A stretch of DNA of 64,000 nucleotides, taken from ZC4RG29 sp964521255. GTDB taxonomy: Bacteria; Bacteroidota; Bacteroidia; Cytophagales; Cyclobacteriaceae. The notes beneath the pieces are model-generated. The model did not search any database, was not told the DNA's origin, and worked only from the letters and a program-made list of their open reading frames with translations. Each line of letters opens with the position of its first letter. Positions within the stretch are counted from its first letter, which is position 1. This document shows positions 8,604-17,535 of this stretch, piece after piece. The stretch is taken from assembly GCA_964521255.1 (NCBI GenBank), contig CAZFRM010000006.1:62001-126000 (forward strand), given 5' to 3'. Both the position numbers and the translations under genes were made by a program.

Positions 8604-10724
8604 CTATGAAAGAATTTGAAAAACCAAAAGCGCTGAAACATATGCCAGGACAGTCATGTATGAAAGTTGAAGCAATGGCCACTTAAAGCCCTTTGTCTCA
8701 CGATACACAACGGCTAATGTACTCATACACTGCATGGCAAAGGTGTAAAAAATTAATAGAGAGAAACCCACTGCTGGTGTGAATCTGGGGCCGCCAGTTT
8801 CCGGATTTATTTCATCTCTCATCCGGCTCTTGATTGTAGTCTCGTCATCTTCATCAACGCTGCCAATACTGTAAATGGTAGCCATCGTTCCAACAAAAAC
8901 TTCTCTTGCAGCAAAAGATGTAATTAATGCTATTCCAATTTTCCAGTCATATCCGAGAGGTTTGATCAAAGGCTCAATAGCTTTTCCAATTATTCCAGCG
9001 TATGAATGTTCAAGTTTATAAGCCGCTACACGATCTTCAATACCATTTTCTGTCAGCCGCTGATTAGCTGCTTCCGCTAATACATTCTCATAGGCATTTT
9101 CCATTTCATTACCTGGACCGTAGCTTGCTAAAACCCACAACACTATTGAAATGGCAAGAATTACTTTACCCGCTTCAAATACAAAAGCCTTTGTTTTTTC
9201 TATTATGGTATACCCAACATTCGACCATTTTGGTAAGCGATATGTTGGCAGCTCCATAATCAGATAACTCTTTTCTCTGGCACGAATCAACATCTTCAAT
9301 ACAACGGCTGACAAAAGCGCGGCAGCGAACCCGATTAAATAAAGCGCCATTAACACGAGCCCCTGCACATTTAAAAATCCAAACACATATTGTTCAGGAA
9401 CAATGAGCGCAATCAAAATTGTGAAGACCGGTAACCGGGCTGAGCAACTCATAAGGGGAGTTACAAATATTGTTATGATCCGTTCTTTCCAATTATCGAT
9501 TGTGCGTGTTGACATTATTGCCGGAATGGCACAAGCAACACCTGACATTAAGGGCACTACGCTTTTCCCGTTTAACCCGAACTTGCGCATCACTTTATCC
9601 ATTAGAAATACAACACGGGCCATATAACCTGTTTCTTCCAGTATGGATATGAATGCAAACAAAATTGCTATTTGTGGAATAAAAATTACAATGCCACCTA
9701 TTCCGGGTATAATACCTTCTGCTAAAAGACTGGTGAGCGGACCACCGGGAAGTGCACCTTTCAGGAAACTGCTCAATTTTGCAAAAGCCATATCAATGAA
9801 ATCCATTGGTACAGTTGCCCAGGTGAAGATGGATTGAAAAATCAAAAAGAGAATAAGAAAGAAAATCGCATAGCCCCATATTTTGTGTGTGAGTAACCGG
9901 TCAATATTGGTGGAGTATTTTTTCCATGCAGAATCGGCAGGCTTCAGCGTAACATCATTTAATAAATCCTGGATGAACTTATAGCGTTGAATGGTTTCAG
10001 CGCCTTGAAATTTGCCGGGGAAAAAATTGTGTTTGTTACGAATTATGGAAACAATTTCCCGGTCTTTTTCCGAAAGAAAGGTGAGCGACTGAGGTTGTTC
10101 AAGAAACAGGTAAGCGTCATAGTCATTATCTACACCAAGTTGATTTCGAACTTCGTTGACTGCCGGTACCGCCTCTTTCCAAATCGAAAAAACAGGGGAT
10201 GTTTCAGCGGATACAGGAGATGAAAAAGCTTTTTTTAACTCATCAATGCCAATTCCCCTACGGGCATTGACCGGAATAATTTCAACACCGAGTCGGGCTG
10301 ATAACTTATTGAGATCATAACTCAATCCAGCTTTGGCGGCCAGATCCATCATGTTCAATGCAAGCACAACAGGAAGTCCCATATCTTTGACCTGCGTTAA
10401 CAAGAGGAGACTTCTCTTTAGGCTTGTGGTGTCTGCAATAACAACAACCTTATGAGGAGAACTTTTGGATTTGTGATCGAGGAGCACCTCAGAAACAATC
10501 TTTTCATCCAGACTTCTGGGATAAATGCTGTAGATACCGGGCAGGTCAATAATTTCAACTTGTGATCCATCTTCGAGTACACAAAAACCAGATCGTTTCT
10601 CAACCGTAACACCTGGAAAATTGCCAATCTTTTGGTTTAATCCTGTGAGCTGATTAAAAATAGATGACTTGCCGGAATTTGGATTTCCAACAAGAGCAAT
10701 TCTTGTCCTTTCCTTTACCGGCAT
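8604..10724 (-). CDS. feoB: Ferrous iron transport protein B
   Basis: Inner-membrane Fe(II) transporter with an N-terminal G domain. G1 is GNPNSGKS at residues 13-20, G3 is DLPGIYS near 60, and G4 is NMMD near 125. A linker helical domain follows, then from about residue 285 the hydrophobic permease core with two gate-like repeats (including VPLMSGVACAIPAIMSTR). At 706 aa the length is normal. The start codon directly abuts the feoA stop codon. The C terminus lacks the long Cys-rich tail found in some FeoB proteins. Confidence 0.97.
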   Translation of the reverse strand: MPVKERTRIALVGNPNSGKSSIFNQLTGLNQKIGNFPGVTVEKRSGFCVLEDGSQVEIIDLPGIYSIYPRSLDEKIVSEVLLDHKSKSSPHKVVVIADTTSLKRSLLLLTQVKDMGLPVVLALNMMDLAAKAGLSYDLNKLSARLGVEIIPVNARRGIGIDELKKAFSSPVSAETSPVFSIWKEAVPAVNEVRNQLGVDNDYDAYLFLEQPQSLTFLSEKDREIVSIIRNKHNFFPGKFQGAETIQRYKFIQDLLNDVTLKPADSAWKKYSTNIDRLLTHKIWGYAIFFLILFLIFQSIFTWATVPMDFIDMAFAKLSSFLKGALPGGPLTSLLAEGIIPGIGGIVIFIPQIAILFAFISILEETGYMARVVFLMDKVMRKFGLNGKSVVPLMSGVACAIPAIMSTRTIDNWKERIITIFVTPLMSCSARLPVFTILIALIVPEQYVFGFLNVQGLVLMALYLIGFAAALLSAVVLKMLIRAREKSYLIMELPTYRLPKWSNVGYTIIEKTKAFVFEAGKVILAISIVLWVLASYGPGNEMENAYENVLAEAANQRLTENGIEDRVAAYKLEHSYAGIIGKAIEPLIKPLGYDWKIGIALITSFAAREVFVGTMATIYSIGSVDEDDETTIKSRMRDEINPETGGPRFTPAVGFSLLIFYTFAMQCMSTLAVVYRETKGFKWPLLQLSYMTVLAYVSALLVFQILS

Positions 10725-10955
10725 CTAACTGATTATGGAGATTGTTGAAGCCTCTTCAAGCCTGAGAGATAATTCATACCCAAGTACGCTAATACATATA
10801 GGGTCGCCCAAAGGGGCGGTAAAATTAAATCTAATCGGGGCACCTGGCAGGCAGCCCATTTCGATAAGCTTTGCAGAAATTTGCTGATCGGTAAAACCTG
10901 ATATAACTGCCTCCTCGCCAGGCTTCATCTGAGCCACATTCTTACTACCTGCCAT
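10725..10955 (-). CDS. feoA: Ferrous iron transport protein A
   Basis: 76-residue SH3-like cytosolic partner of FeoB. The motif LIEMGCLPGAPI near residues 30-41 and the ending YELSLRLEEA fit FeoA. It is the first gene of the feoAB operon. A near-perfect Bacteroidota promoter lies about 28 bases upstream. The upstream gene on the other strand is a small divergent ORF. Confidence 0.95.
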   Translation of the reverse strand: MAGSKNVAQMKPGEEAVISGFTDQQISAKLIEMGCLPGAPIRFNFTAPLGDPICISVLGYELSLRLEEASTISIIS

Positions 10956-10982
10956 CCTTATTTAGATTGAATCAAAACAAGA

Positions 10983-11013
10983 CAAAGATATAGCGTCCCT
11001 TTTGCAAAGCAAA
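10983..11013 (-). promoter_or_regulatory. Bacteroidota-type promoter of feoAB
   Basis: Read on the minus strand, TTTG at 11013-11010 is followed by exactly 19 bases and then TATCTTTG at 10990-10983. This fits the Bacteroidota primary sigma consensus TTTG-N19-TAnnTTTG at every fixed position. It places the transcript start about 20-25 bases before the feoA ATG. No obvious Fur palindrome is visible in the short leader. Confidence 0.75.
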
Positions 11014-11043
11014 TCATTTAGATCAGGTTTGTGTTTTAAGATC

Positions 11044-11193
11044 ATGGAAAAGAAAAAGAAGCTTGAGAAATCGAAGAAAGCAAATCAAAGTAAGGCTGAA
11101 GAAAAAGCTACGGATACCTCTCAGGCAAAGCCAAACAATGAATACGGAGGATTGCCCGATAGAGATTTAAAGAAAAACTTAGGCTGTGGTTGA
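11044..11193 (+). CDS. Small conserved-looking protein ending in LKKNLGCG
   Basis: 49-residue highly charged, Lys-rich N-terminal half followed by a distinctive C-terminal motif, GGLPDRDLKKNLGCG. The ATG at 11044 is preferred over a TTG at 11002 because the intervening stretch is unlike the rest and overlaps the feoA promoter. Similar short proteins with this kind of tail seem to exist in Bacteroidota, but I cannot name a family. It is divergent from feoA and convergent with murF-alr. Confidence 0.55.
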   Translation: MEKKKKLEKSKKANQSKAEEKATDTSQAKPNNEYGGLPDRDLKKNLGCG

Positions 11194-11208
11194 TTGATGT
11201 ACCGATTC

Positions 11209-13635
11209 CTAAATGCTCTCTGCAACGAAGACTCGCTTTACACGCTCACTTGTGCTTGTTAGTATTTCATAGGGAATTGTGTTTGCCATTGCGGCCACCT
11301 CTTGAATCGGAAGCTGATCTCCAAACAGTATTGCTTCATCGCCTTCATTAGCAGGAATACCAGTAATGTCTACCATGGTCATATCCATGCAAACATTTCC
11401 AACCACCGGAGCACGCTTGCCATGAATAAGAACTTGTCCTTTTCCATTACTAAACGCTCTGCTAAAGCCATCGGCATAACCTATCGCCAATGTGGCTAGC
11501 GTCATATCATTGGTTGCTATTCCCTTTCTGCTATAACCAATGCTTTCACCTTTAGGAATGTGCTTTATTTGAGAGATTATGGTTTTTAGCGTAGCTACTG
11601 GCTTGAGATTGGAATTTAGTGACGATGGATCAATACCATACAATCCAATTCCTAACCGTACCATATCAAAGTGCAATTGCGGCAAGCGTAAAATACCGGG
11701 TGAGTTAAGAAGATGATACAAGGGTTTATATCCTAAGGCAGATGAAATCCTATCGGCCCAGACTTTTAATTTTTCCCCTTGTAGTTTTGAGAAGTCATCA
11801 TGCTGCTCTTCATCTGCTCCTGCAAGATGACTGAAAATAGAAGCAACCTGAATGTTATTATTATTTTTTAAAATTGAAATAAGCTCATCGAGATCTGCTT
11901 CATCAAATCCCAGTCGGTGCATACCCGTGTCTAGCTTTAGATGTACACTGCATGGACGTAATTTTAAAAAGTCAATAAAAGACTTTAGCATTTTAAAACT
12001 ATAAACTTCGGGCTCAAGTTTATAGGCAAGAAGTTGCTCAAAGCTTTCCTCAGAGGGATTCATTACCATTATTGGAATAGTAATATTATTTCTTCTTAGA
12101 TCTATTCCTTCATCTGCATAGGCAACTCCCAAATAGTCGACACGATGATACTGCAAAACATTGGCAATCTCTGTACTACCACTTCCATAGGCAAAGGCTT
12201 TGACCATTACCATAATTTTAGTGCCCGGCAATCGTGATCTGAAAAAATTCAAATTGTGTATAAGAGCCCCAAGGTCAATCTCCATTATTGTGCCGTGTAC
12301 TTTACGCTGCAACCGGTTTACAATTTTTTCGAACTGAAAAGCTCTCGCACCTTTGACTAATATTATTTGATCTTGAAATTTATCTCCCTCAAATAAATTT
12401 AGGAAATCATCAGTTGACCGGTGGAAGTTTGAGTTGCCGTTAAACTTATTTTTATGATCATACAATACAGGTCCGATTCCAATAAATGAATCTATATCAC
12501 TTCTCTTCACCAGGTCAGCAATTTTTGTTGCCATTTCCTCATTGCTCAATCCGGTTTGAAGCATGTCGGAAAGAATCAGACTTTTCTTTTTCTTTTGCTT
12601 CTGGTTTTTTAAAAAATCGAGACTGATTTGAAGACCGCCAAGATCGTTATTGTAACTGTCATCTATTACCTGAGATTGATTTATGCCTTCTTTTAATTCC
12701 AGTCTCATGGAAATTGAGCGAAGCGATTGAATCCTTTCGCTGATAATGTTGTGATCATATTTAAGGTAAAGCATCAAGGTTATGCAGTGTAGGCAGTTTT
12801 CGATTGAAGCTTTATCAGTGAACGGGAGGGCTACTGTGAACTCTTTTTCCGAAGTATTTATTCTAAAATCACTTCCGGTCTTTTGGATAACTACATCCGC
12901 ATTGCCTTTCAGGCTCCATGAGAATGATGGAATTCCCAACTCTTTTACTTTGTTCTTAACCTCTAAGTGGTCAGCACAAAAAACTAAAACATTCGAACGC
13001 TTTGAAAGCTTGAGCTTCTCCGTGATCTTTTCATCAGGATTTCCAAAACCTTCATCATGTGCCGTTCCAATGTTTGTAAAAAGAACAATGGAAGGCTGAA
13101 TGATGGCTTCAAGTTTTTCCATTTCTCCGGGTTTGGAAATGCCTGCTTCAAAGATGCCAAGCTGGTGCTCGCTTTGCATTTTCCAGACCGAAAGAGGTAC
13201 GCCAACTTGTGAATTGTAACTACCGGGATTTTTAATGATGATGTATTCGCGGGATAGTAGTTGAAAGAGCCATTCTTTAATTATGGTTTTACCATTACTA
13301 CCTGTGATGCCGATAACTGGAATTTGAAATTGCTCCCGTCTCGCTCGTACAATTCGCTGCAACGCATCAACGGTACTGGTAACTTGCAAAATGTTTGCGC
13401 CATTCAATAATCCTGAATCCACAGAGCGTTCAACAATAAATTGATTTACACCCAATTCAAAAAGTGCATGAATAAAATTATGGCCATCATTTCGCTCGCC
13501 AGGTATTGCAAAGAAAATTGAACCTTCGCCTGGGATAACTTTTCGGCTATCGGTAATTAGATCTGCAATGGGCCTTTCAACAGAGAATTGGGTAATTTTT
13601 CCTCCCGTTATCTTATCAAGTTGCGAAAAATGCAT
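11209..13635 (-). CDS. murF-alr: Bifunctional UDP-N-acetylmuramoyl-tripeptide:D-alanyl-D-alanine ligase / alanine racemase
   Basis: 808-residue fusion, typical of Bacteroidota, that joins D-Ala supply to its use in peptidoglycan precursor synthesis. The N-terminal half is MurF-like: ATP loop GITGSNGKT near residue 112, NPGSYNSQVGVPLSVW near 136-152, and DDSYNND near 326. The C-terminal half from about 445 is alanine racemase: PLP lysine in VMVKAFAYGSG near 478, and the second catalytic tyrosine region IGYSRKG near 700. It stands alone in its operon and is convergent with the small gene at 11044. Confidence 0.93.
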   Translation of the reverse strand: MHFSQLDKITGGKITQFSVERPIADLITDSRKVIPGEGSIFFAIPGERNDGHNFIHALFELGVNQFIVERSVDSGLLNGANILQVTSTVDALQRIVRARREQFQIPVIGITGSNGKTIIKEWLFQLLSREYIIIKNPGSYNSQVGVPLSVWKMQSEHQLGIFEAGISKPGEMEKLEAIIQPSIVLFTNIGTAHDEGFGNPDEKITEKLKLSKRSNVLVFCADHLEVKNKVKELGIPSFSWSLKGNADVVIQKTGSDFRINTSEKEFTVALPFTDKASIENCLHCITLMLYLKYDHNIISERIQSLRSISMRLELKEGINQSQVIDDSYNNDLGGLQISLDFLKNQKQKKKKSLILSDMLQTGLSNEEMATKIADLVKRSDIDSFIGIGPVLYDHKNKFNGNSNFHRSTDDFLNLFEGDKFQDQIILVKGARAFQFEKIVNRLQRKVHGTIMEIDLGALIHNLNFFRSRLPGTKIMVMVKAFAYGSGSTEIANVLQYHRVDYLGVAYADEGIDLRRNNITIPIMVMNPSEESFEQLLAYKLEPEVYSFKMLKSFIDFLKLRPCSVHLKLDTGMHRLGFDEADLDELISILKNNNNIQVASIFSHLAGADEEQHDDFSKLQGEKLKVWADRISSALGYKPLYHLLNSPGILRLPQLHFDMVRLGIGLYGIDPSSLNSNLKPVATLKTIISQIKHIPKGESIGYSRKGIATNDMTLATLAIGYADGFSRAFSNGKGQVLIHGKRAPVVGNVCMDMTMVDITGIPANEGDEAILFGDQLPIQEVAAMANTIPYEILTSTSERVKRVFVAESI

Positions 13636-13886
13636 GCTGAACGTATTAATGAAATTTAAAGATATGCATTCAATTGACTCAAAAATGATAGAAAATCAGC
13701 ATTGTACGTGACAGTTCCAATCCACACTAAAACAAGATCAAAGAAGTAGAAACTTACGCTAATGGTCCTCAAAACGAAATTTTTCCTCATTTATGGCCAA
13801 TAAATCGTCATGGTTATTTTAAAATTTGTACTTTTCAGGAAACAATTATTCGGAAGTTGGCGTTAGATAGTTTATCTAAACCCGTG

Positions 13887-14213
13887 ATGAGGCTTAAGCT
13901 TTACCATATTGTACTTGTTCTGGGATGCCTTATATCCCCTAAGCTTTTTGCACAAGAGGCTACCGAGTCTATGGAGCCGGAACAATTTAAATCTTCATTC
14001 ATGCCAGGCGGGGAAAGCCAAAAATTTGAAGCACGAGACACAGTTTATTTGCGTTCCGCCGTTCCGCTCAAAACTTCCGAGCCATCAAAAAATTCTAATA
14101 ATTCCGGAGGACGAGGTAATAAGGAAGGTGATAATGATGATTCAGTATTATCGTTTAATTTCCTTTACTATATCATTCAAAAGTACAAAATGTCTGATAT
14201 CGTAGATCCTTAA
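13887..14213 (+). CDS. Small secreted hypothetical protein
   Basis: 108 residues from the ATG at 13887. A clear signal peptide (about residues 1-22, ending LISPKLFAQ) is followed by a low-complexity Ser/Asn/Gly-rich stretch and a C-terminal segment FNFLYYIIQKYKMSDIVDP. I do not recognise a family. The open frame upstream of the ATG is not needed. The gene ends 4 bases from the convergent hisA-like gene. The 250 bases upstream of it hold no other gene and presumably the divergent promoters for this gene and murF-alr. Confidence 0.6.
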   Translation: MRLKLYHIVLVLGCLISPKLFAQEATESMEPEQFKSSFMPGGESQKFEARDTVYLRSAVPLKTSEPSKNSNNSGGRGNKEGDNDDSVLSFNFLYYIIQKYKMSDIVDP

Positions 14214-14217
14214 AAAT

Positions 14218-14961
14218 TTATCCCTTCTCCTTAACCATAAACTGTTCCAGATCCTTTAGTTTAAGAATTCCTTCGTAGTAAGCCTTTCCAAAGATTACGG
14301 CAAATAAACCCATCTCATTTAGTCTCTTAATATCATCAACTCCCCTTACCCCGCCACTGGCTAAAACAGACAAGTCAGGAAACTTTTTAATGAGGGCATC
14401 ATAAAAATCAAAAGCGGGACCATCCAAAACCCCATCTCTCGAAACATCGGTTGACTTAACATATTTCAAACCGCGGGTATAGAACTGATCAAGATGATCA
14501 AACAAATTAATCTGTGATTTGCGTCGCCAGCCTCTGTAAAGGATCTCCATAGTTTGAACGTTAGTAACATCGGCTCCTAAAGTCATCTTCTCACGCCCAA
14601 AAGAAATTATCCACGAAGCAAATAGATCAGGGTTTGTAACGCCTATGCTGGCTGCGGTAATGTATGAGGCTCCATATTCAAAAGCTTTTGAAACATCACC
14701 ATCTGTTGAAATACCCCCGGTAAAATCGATCTTCATCTTTGTGTATCCTGCAAGCGCCTCAAGTACATGATAATTGACTGGTGAACCTTGCTCAGCGCCA
14801 TCCAGATCAACTAAATGAATTACCTCTATTCCATGATCTTCAAATCGTTTTGCCAGATCCAAAGGATTTTCATCGTAAGCTTTCTCACTATTCGGATCGC
14901 CTTTACGCATTTTTACAACTTTTCCGTTGCGGATAGCAACTGAAGGAATAACCTGAATCAT
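14218..14961 (-). CDS. HisA-like ProFAR isomerase-family TIM-barrel protein
   Basis: 247-residue (beta-alpha)8 barrel of the HisA/HisF family. Phosphate-binding stretches are present (TGGIST near 81-86, ASGGVRG near 201-207, IFGKAYYEG near 223-231). Of the catalytic residues known for HisA, the second Asp (GADVTN, Asp131) and Thr171 (STDVSRDG) are kept. The first-strand Asp of the canonical PAID motif is Ala9 here (IPSVAI). In T. maritima HisA the matching residue, Asp8, is the general base, so ordinary isomerase activity is doubtful. No other his genes are nearby. It may be a divergent paralog with another substrate, or a weak HisA. Confidence 0.8.
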   Translation of the reverse strand: MIQVIPSVAIRNGKVVKMRKGDPNSEKAYDENPLDLAKRFEDHGIEVIHLVDLDGAEQGSPVNYHVLEALAGYTKMKIDFTGGISTDGDVSKAFEYGASYITAASIGVTNPDLFASWIISFGREKMTLGADVTNVQTMEILYRGWRRKSQINLFDHLDQFYTRGLKYVKSTDVSRDGVLDGPAFDFYDALIKKFPDLSVLASGGVRGVDDIKRLNEMGLFAVIFGKAYYEGILKLKDLEQFMVKEKG

Positions 14962-15080
14962 AAATTTCCCTTTCCAGCGAAATTACCATGCAATTATCAA
15001 AACATTAAGAAAAATGAAGACGCTTGTCGAAAATATTTTATCCCCAGCTTTTGATAACATGATTGCAGGTCTATTTTAAT

Positions 15081-15088
15081 TACTTTTG
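15081..15088 (+). promoter_or_regulatory. Candidate -7 box (TACTTTTG)
   Basis: TACTTTTG matches the Bacteroidota -7 consensus TAnnTTTG and lies 22 bases before the ATG of the PD40/OmpA-like gene. No good TTTG is found 19 bases upstream, so only half the promoter is supported. Confidence 0.4.
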
Positions 15089-15110
15089 AACAAACCGAGT
15101 TAATGAAAAA

Positions 15111-16700
15111 ATGAAATTCACATTATTTGCTTTTCTCATATCTCTGGGCCCATGCCTCGATGCATTCTCTCAAGCTAAAACAAGGAAACTCCCTACAACT
15201 ATTAATCATCCGGCAATAAATCAATATGCTCCTTATATGAGCTTTGACGGTGATGCCATTGTCTATTTATCAGATAATGCTGAAGATTATGCCATAGTGC
15301 CTTTCTTTAGTTTTCGGGAGGGTTCGTCCGACTGGAAAGAGCCTGTGCCTTTACCAAAAAATCTTTACACACGCTTAAATTATTTAAGGGGATACACCTT
15401 AGGGCCTGAAGGTAAAATCATGCTTATGTCAACCATGAAGTCTCCCGGCGTTGGAGGGTTTGATATTTGGATATCTGAGCGAAAGGGCTCTACGTGGAGC
15501 GAACCAAAAAATCCGGGTGTTCCAATCAATTCGAAAGGACATGAAGCTTGTGCTACCTTAACTCCCGATGGCAATGCAATGTATTTTCAACGTTGCGAAA
15601 AAATGGATCAGAATTCTGCTTCAGGCTGTAAAATTTTTGTGACGAAAAAAAAATCGAATGGACAATGGGATGAACCCGTTGAACTTCCTGGTATAATCAA
15701 TACGGGTAATTCACAGGCGCCCAGAATTCTTGCTGACGCAGAGACGCTGATTTTTTCTTCTGATAAGTTTCCTGGCAACAAAGGCGGAATGGACTTGTAT
15801 CTAACCAGACTAAAGAATGGTGAATGGACTTCACCCCAACCGTTAGACTTTGTAAATACACCAAAAGATGATCAATACGTAAGTGTAAATGGAGTAGGCA
15901 GATACCTGCTGAGAGATGCTCAGGGATCAAAAAAAAGTGAGTTGGTAGAATTTTTGATTCCGAATGATTTGCGGCCAAAAGGACTTATGAGGGTAGACGG
16001 GAAAGTTACTGATCCAGGTGGAAAGGCTGTTTCATCCTATATATCTGTTGTTGACCTTGCCAAAGGAAAAAGAATTTTTAATGGCAGACCGGGCATTGAC
16101 GGTTCGTTTACACTTTTCCTTTTAGAAGGAAGTAAATATGATCTTTCAATTGACCCTGAGCAGAGCAATGTTAGCTTTTACTCGAAACAATTTGATTTAA
16201 GTACAGGAGAAATTCCTCAGGTAGAAAAGGTTTCAGCCGTTTTAAAACCCCTTGAAGATAAGGATGAATTTGATCTTAACCTTGTCACCTTTAAACCACA
16301 TACGGCTGAGTTAGCACCTTCTTCTGAGGATGAACTGAAAAGATTAGCCCGGATTATAAAAGGAAATCCAGATTTGAAATTTGAGGTACAAGTTATGTTG
16401 GCAGGATACTTACAGGATAGTGTTCAATCCAACGCTGATCTAACGCAGGTGCTAAATGATACTATTGCAATGAAGATTGATGATATTGATTCAATGGGTC
16501 AGCTTATTCAACGTGATACTGTGATTGTGAAAACGCTGTTTCATAATGACAGAACAGAGGAAGAAGCGGATGCCATAATTAATTTTTTAGCAACGCAGGG
16601 AGTTGAAACAGGTCGCCTGAATTATTTTATCAATGCCCGGCCAGAAGCCATTGAAGAGAAAAGAAAAACAACGGTTAGGGTAAGGGTTCTTCGATCATAA
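15111..16700 (+). CDS. PD40-repeat protein with degenerate OmpA-like C terminus
   Basis: 529-residue exported protein (signal peptide to about residue 20, ending DAFSQ). Residues about 35-280 contain PD40/WD40-like beta-propeller repeats such as CATLTPDGNAMYF, TLIFSSDKFPGNKGGMDLY. A short carboxypeptidase-regulatory-like beta domain (VDGKVTDPGGKAV) follows near 295-370. The last 130 residues look like an OmpA/MotB peptidoglycan-binding domain (ELAPSSEDELKRLARIIKGNPDLKFEV, here split in two by a long insert, then RTEEEADAIINFL and a final KTTVRVRVL). It may anchor to cell wall in the periplasm. Related domain layouts occur in Bacteroidota outer-membrane proteins; the exact role is unknown. Confidence 0.75.
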   Translation: MKFTLFAFLISLGPCLDAFSQAKTRKLPTTINHPAINQYAPYMSFDGDAIVYLSDNAEDYAIVPFFSFREGSSDWKEPVPLPKNLYTRLNYLRGYTLGPEGKIMLMSTMKSPGVGGFDIWISERKGSTWSEPKNPGVPINSKGHEACATLTPDGNAMYFQRCEKMDQNSASGCKIFVTKKKSNGQWDEPVELPGIINTGNSQAPRILADAETLIFSSDKFPGNKGGMDLYLTRLKNGEWTSPQPLDFVNTPKDDQYVSVNGVGRYLLRDAQGSKKSELVEFLIPNDLRPKGLMRVDGKVTDPGGKAVSSYISVVDLAKGKRIFNGRPGIDGSFTLFLLEGSKYDLSIDPEQSNVSFYSKQFDLSTGEIPQVEKVSAVLKPLEDKDEFDLNLVTFKPHTAELAPSSEDELKRLARIIKGNPDLKFEVQVMLAGYLQDSVQSNADLTQVLNDTIAMKIDDIDSMGQLIQRDTVIVKTLFHNDRTEEEADAIINFLATQGVETGRLNYFINARPEAIEEKRKTTVRVRVLRS

Positions 16701-16717
16701 TTGATGATACCAATATT

Positions 16718-17278
16718 CTATTGCTGGTAAGTAAAAGGAACAGCAACGAGAGTCTTATCCCACATGAGCACCATTTCTGCCTCCTCACCAATTTGTTCAA
16801 AGGCTATTGTGAACTGTTCTATTTCATGACCCTGCTGAACAGAGGGCATTTCAACGGATAAAACATCACGCGCGGTGTCTCGATTGGCTTGACCATTAGA
16901 GTCAATCCCCCACTGTCCGTGTTCGGCATTAAAAATAATTGTCCACGTGTCTTCATGAGGAATAGTCCATAAGCTATACTTTCCCCGGGGTAATGTTTTA
17001 CCTTCTATAATAAGCTTCTTATTGGTTTCAAAAGTTGTTGCTTCATTCGCTCCGGTTCTCCACACAACATCATAGGGTACAAGATTGCCAAAAATTTCTC
17101 TTCCTTTCTTGGTAGGTCGGTTGTAAAAAACTTTAATGGTGAGTCCGGAATAATTAAATTCTGTTTGCTCTTCAGGACTAAAAGACTTGGTATGTTTTTT
17201 CATGAAGTAAAATGTTGCGGTCATCACAATTATTATGAGAGCAACAGCGATACTGGCAAATATCAGGAATCGTTTCAT
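16718..17278 (-). CDS. DUF2911 domain-containing protein
   Basis: 186-residue protein with one N-terminal membrane segment (about residues 4-25), then a DUF2911 domain. Marks are GLTIKVFYNRPTKKGREIFG near 45-64, PYDVVWRTGANEAT near 68-81 and LPRGKYSLWTIP near 96-107. The function of DUF2911 is not established; the protein is probably periplasmic and membrane-tethered. It is convergent with the PD40 gene and divergent from the small ORF at 17400. Confidence 0.85.
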   Translation of the reverse strand: MKRFLIFASIAVALIIIVMTATFYFMKKHTKSFSPEEQTEFNYSGLTIKVFYNRPTKKGREIFGNLVPYDVVWRTGANEATTFETNKKLIIEGKTLPRGKYSLWTIPHEDTWTIIFNAEHGQWGIDSNGQANRDTARDVLSVEMPSVQQGHEIEQFTIAFEQIGEEAEMVLMWDKTLVAVPFTYQQ

Positions 17279-17399
17279 TTTGTATGAATGGGCTGTATAG
17301 GTGAGCTATTTTTACGAATCTAACATAAAAAGTATTTTTAAGACTTTACTATAAAATATAGATTTAACACGATAATTTTAGGCCACAATTTATTTCACT

Positions 17400-17519
17400 A
17401 TGGACGCATCCTGGACTCCCTTCTACGTTGTAATTGCGTTATTTGTTTTAGCTATCATCTCTCCGTGGATATTTCCCAATAAAATGGTAAGCAAAAACAA
17501 GCACGATAACGACTTCTGA
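17400..17519 (+). CDS. Very small single-pass membrane protein
   Basis: 39-codon ORF starting with ATG at 17400 and ending 16 bases before the LOG-family gene. It encodes a short polar start, one hydrophobic helix (VVIALFVLAIISPWIF, about residues 9-24) and a Lys/Asn/Asp-rich tail. The layout is that of a real small membrane protein rather than noise, and the spacing suggests co-transcription with the next gene. I do not recognise it. Confidence 0.5.
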   Translation: MDASWTPFYVVIALFVLAIISPWIFPNKMVSKNKHDNDF

Positions 17520-17535
17520 TAAAAAATCTCATAAA

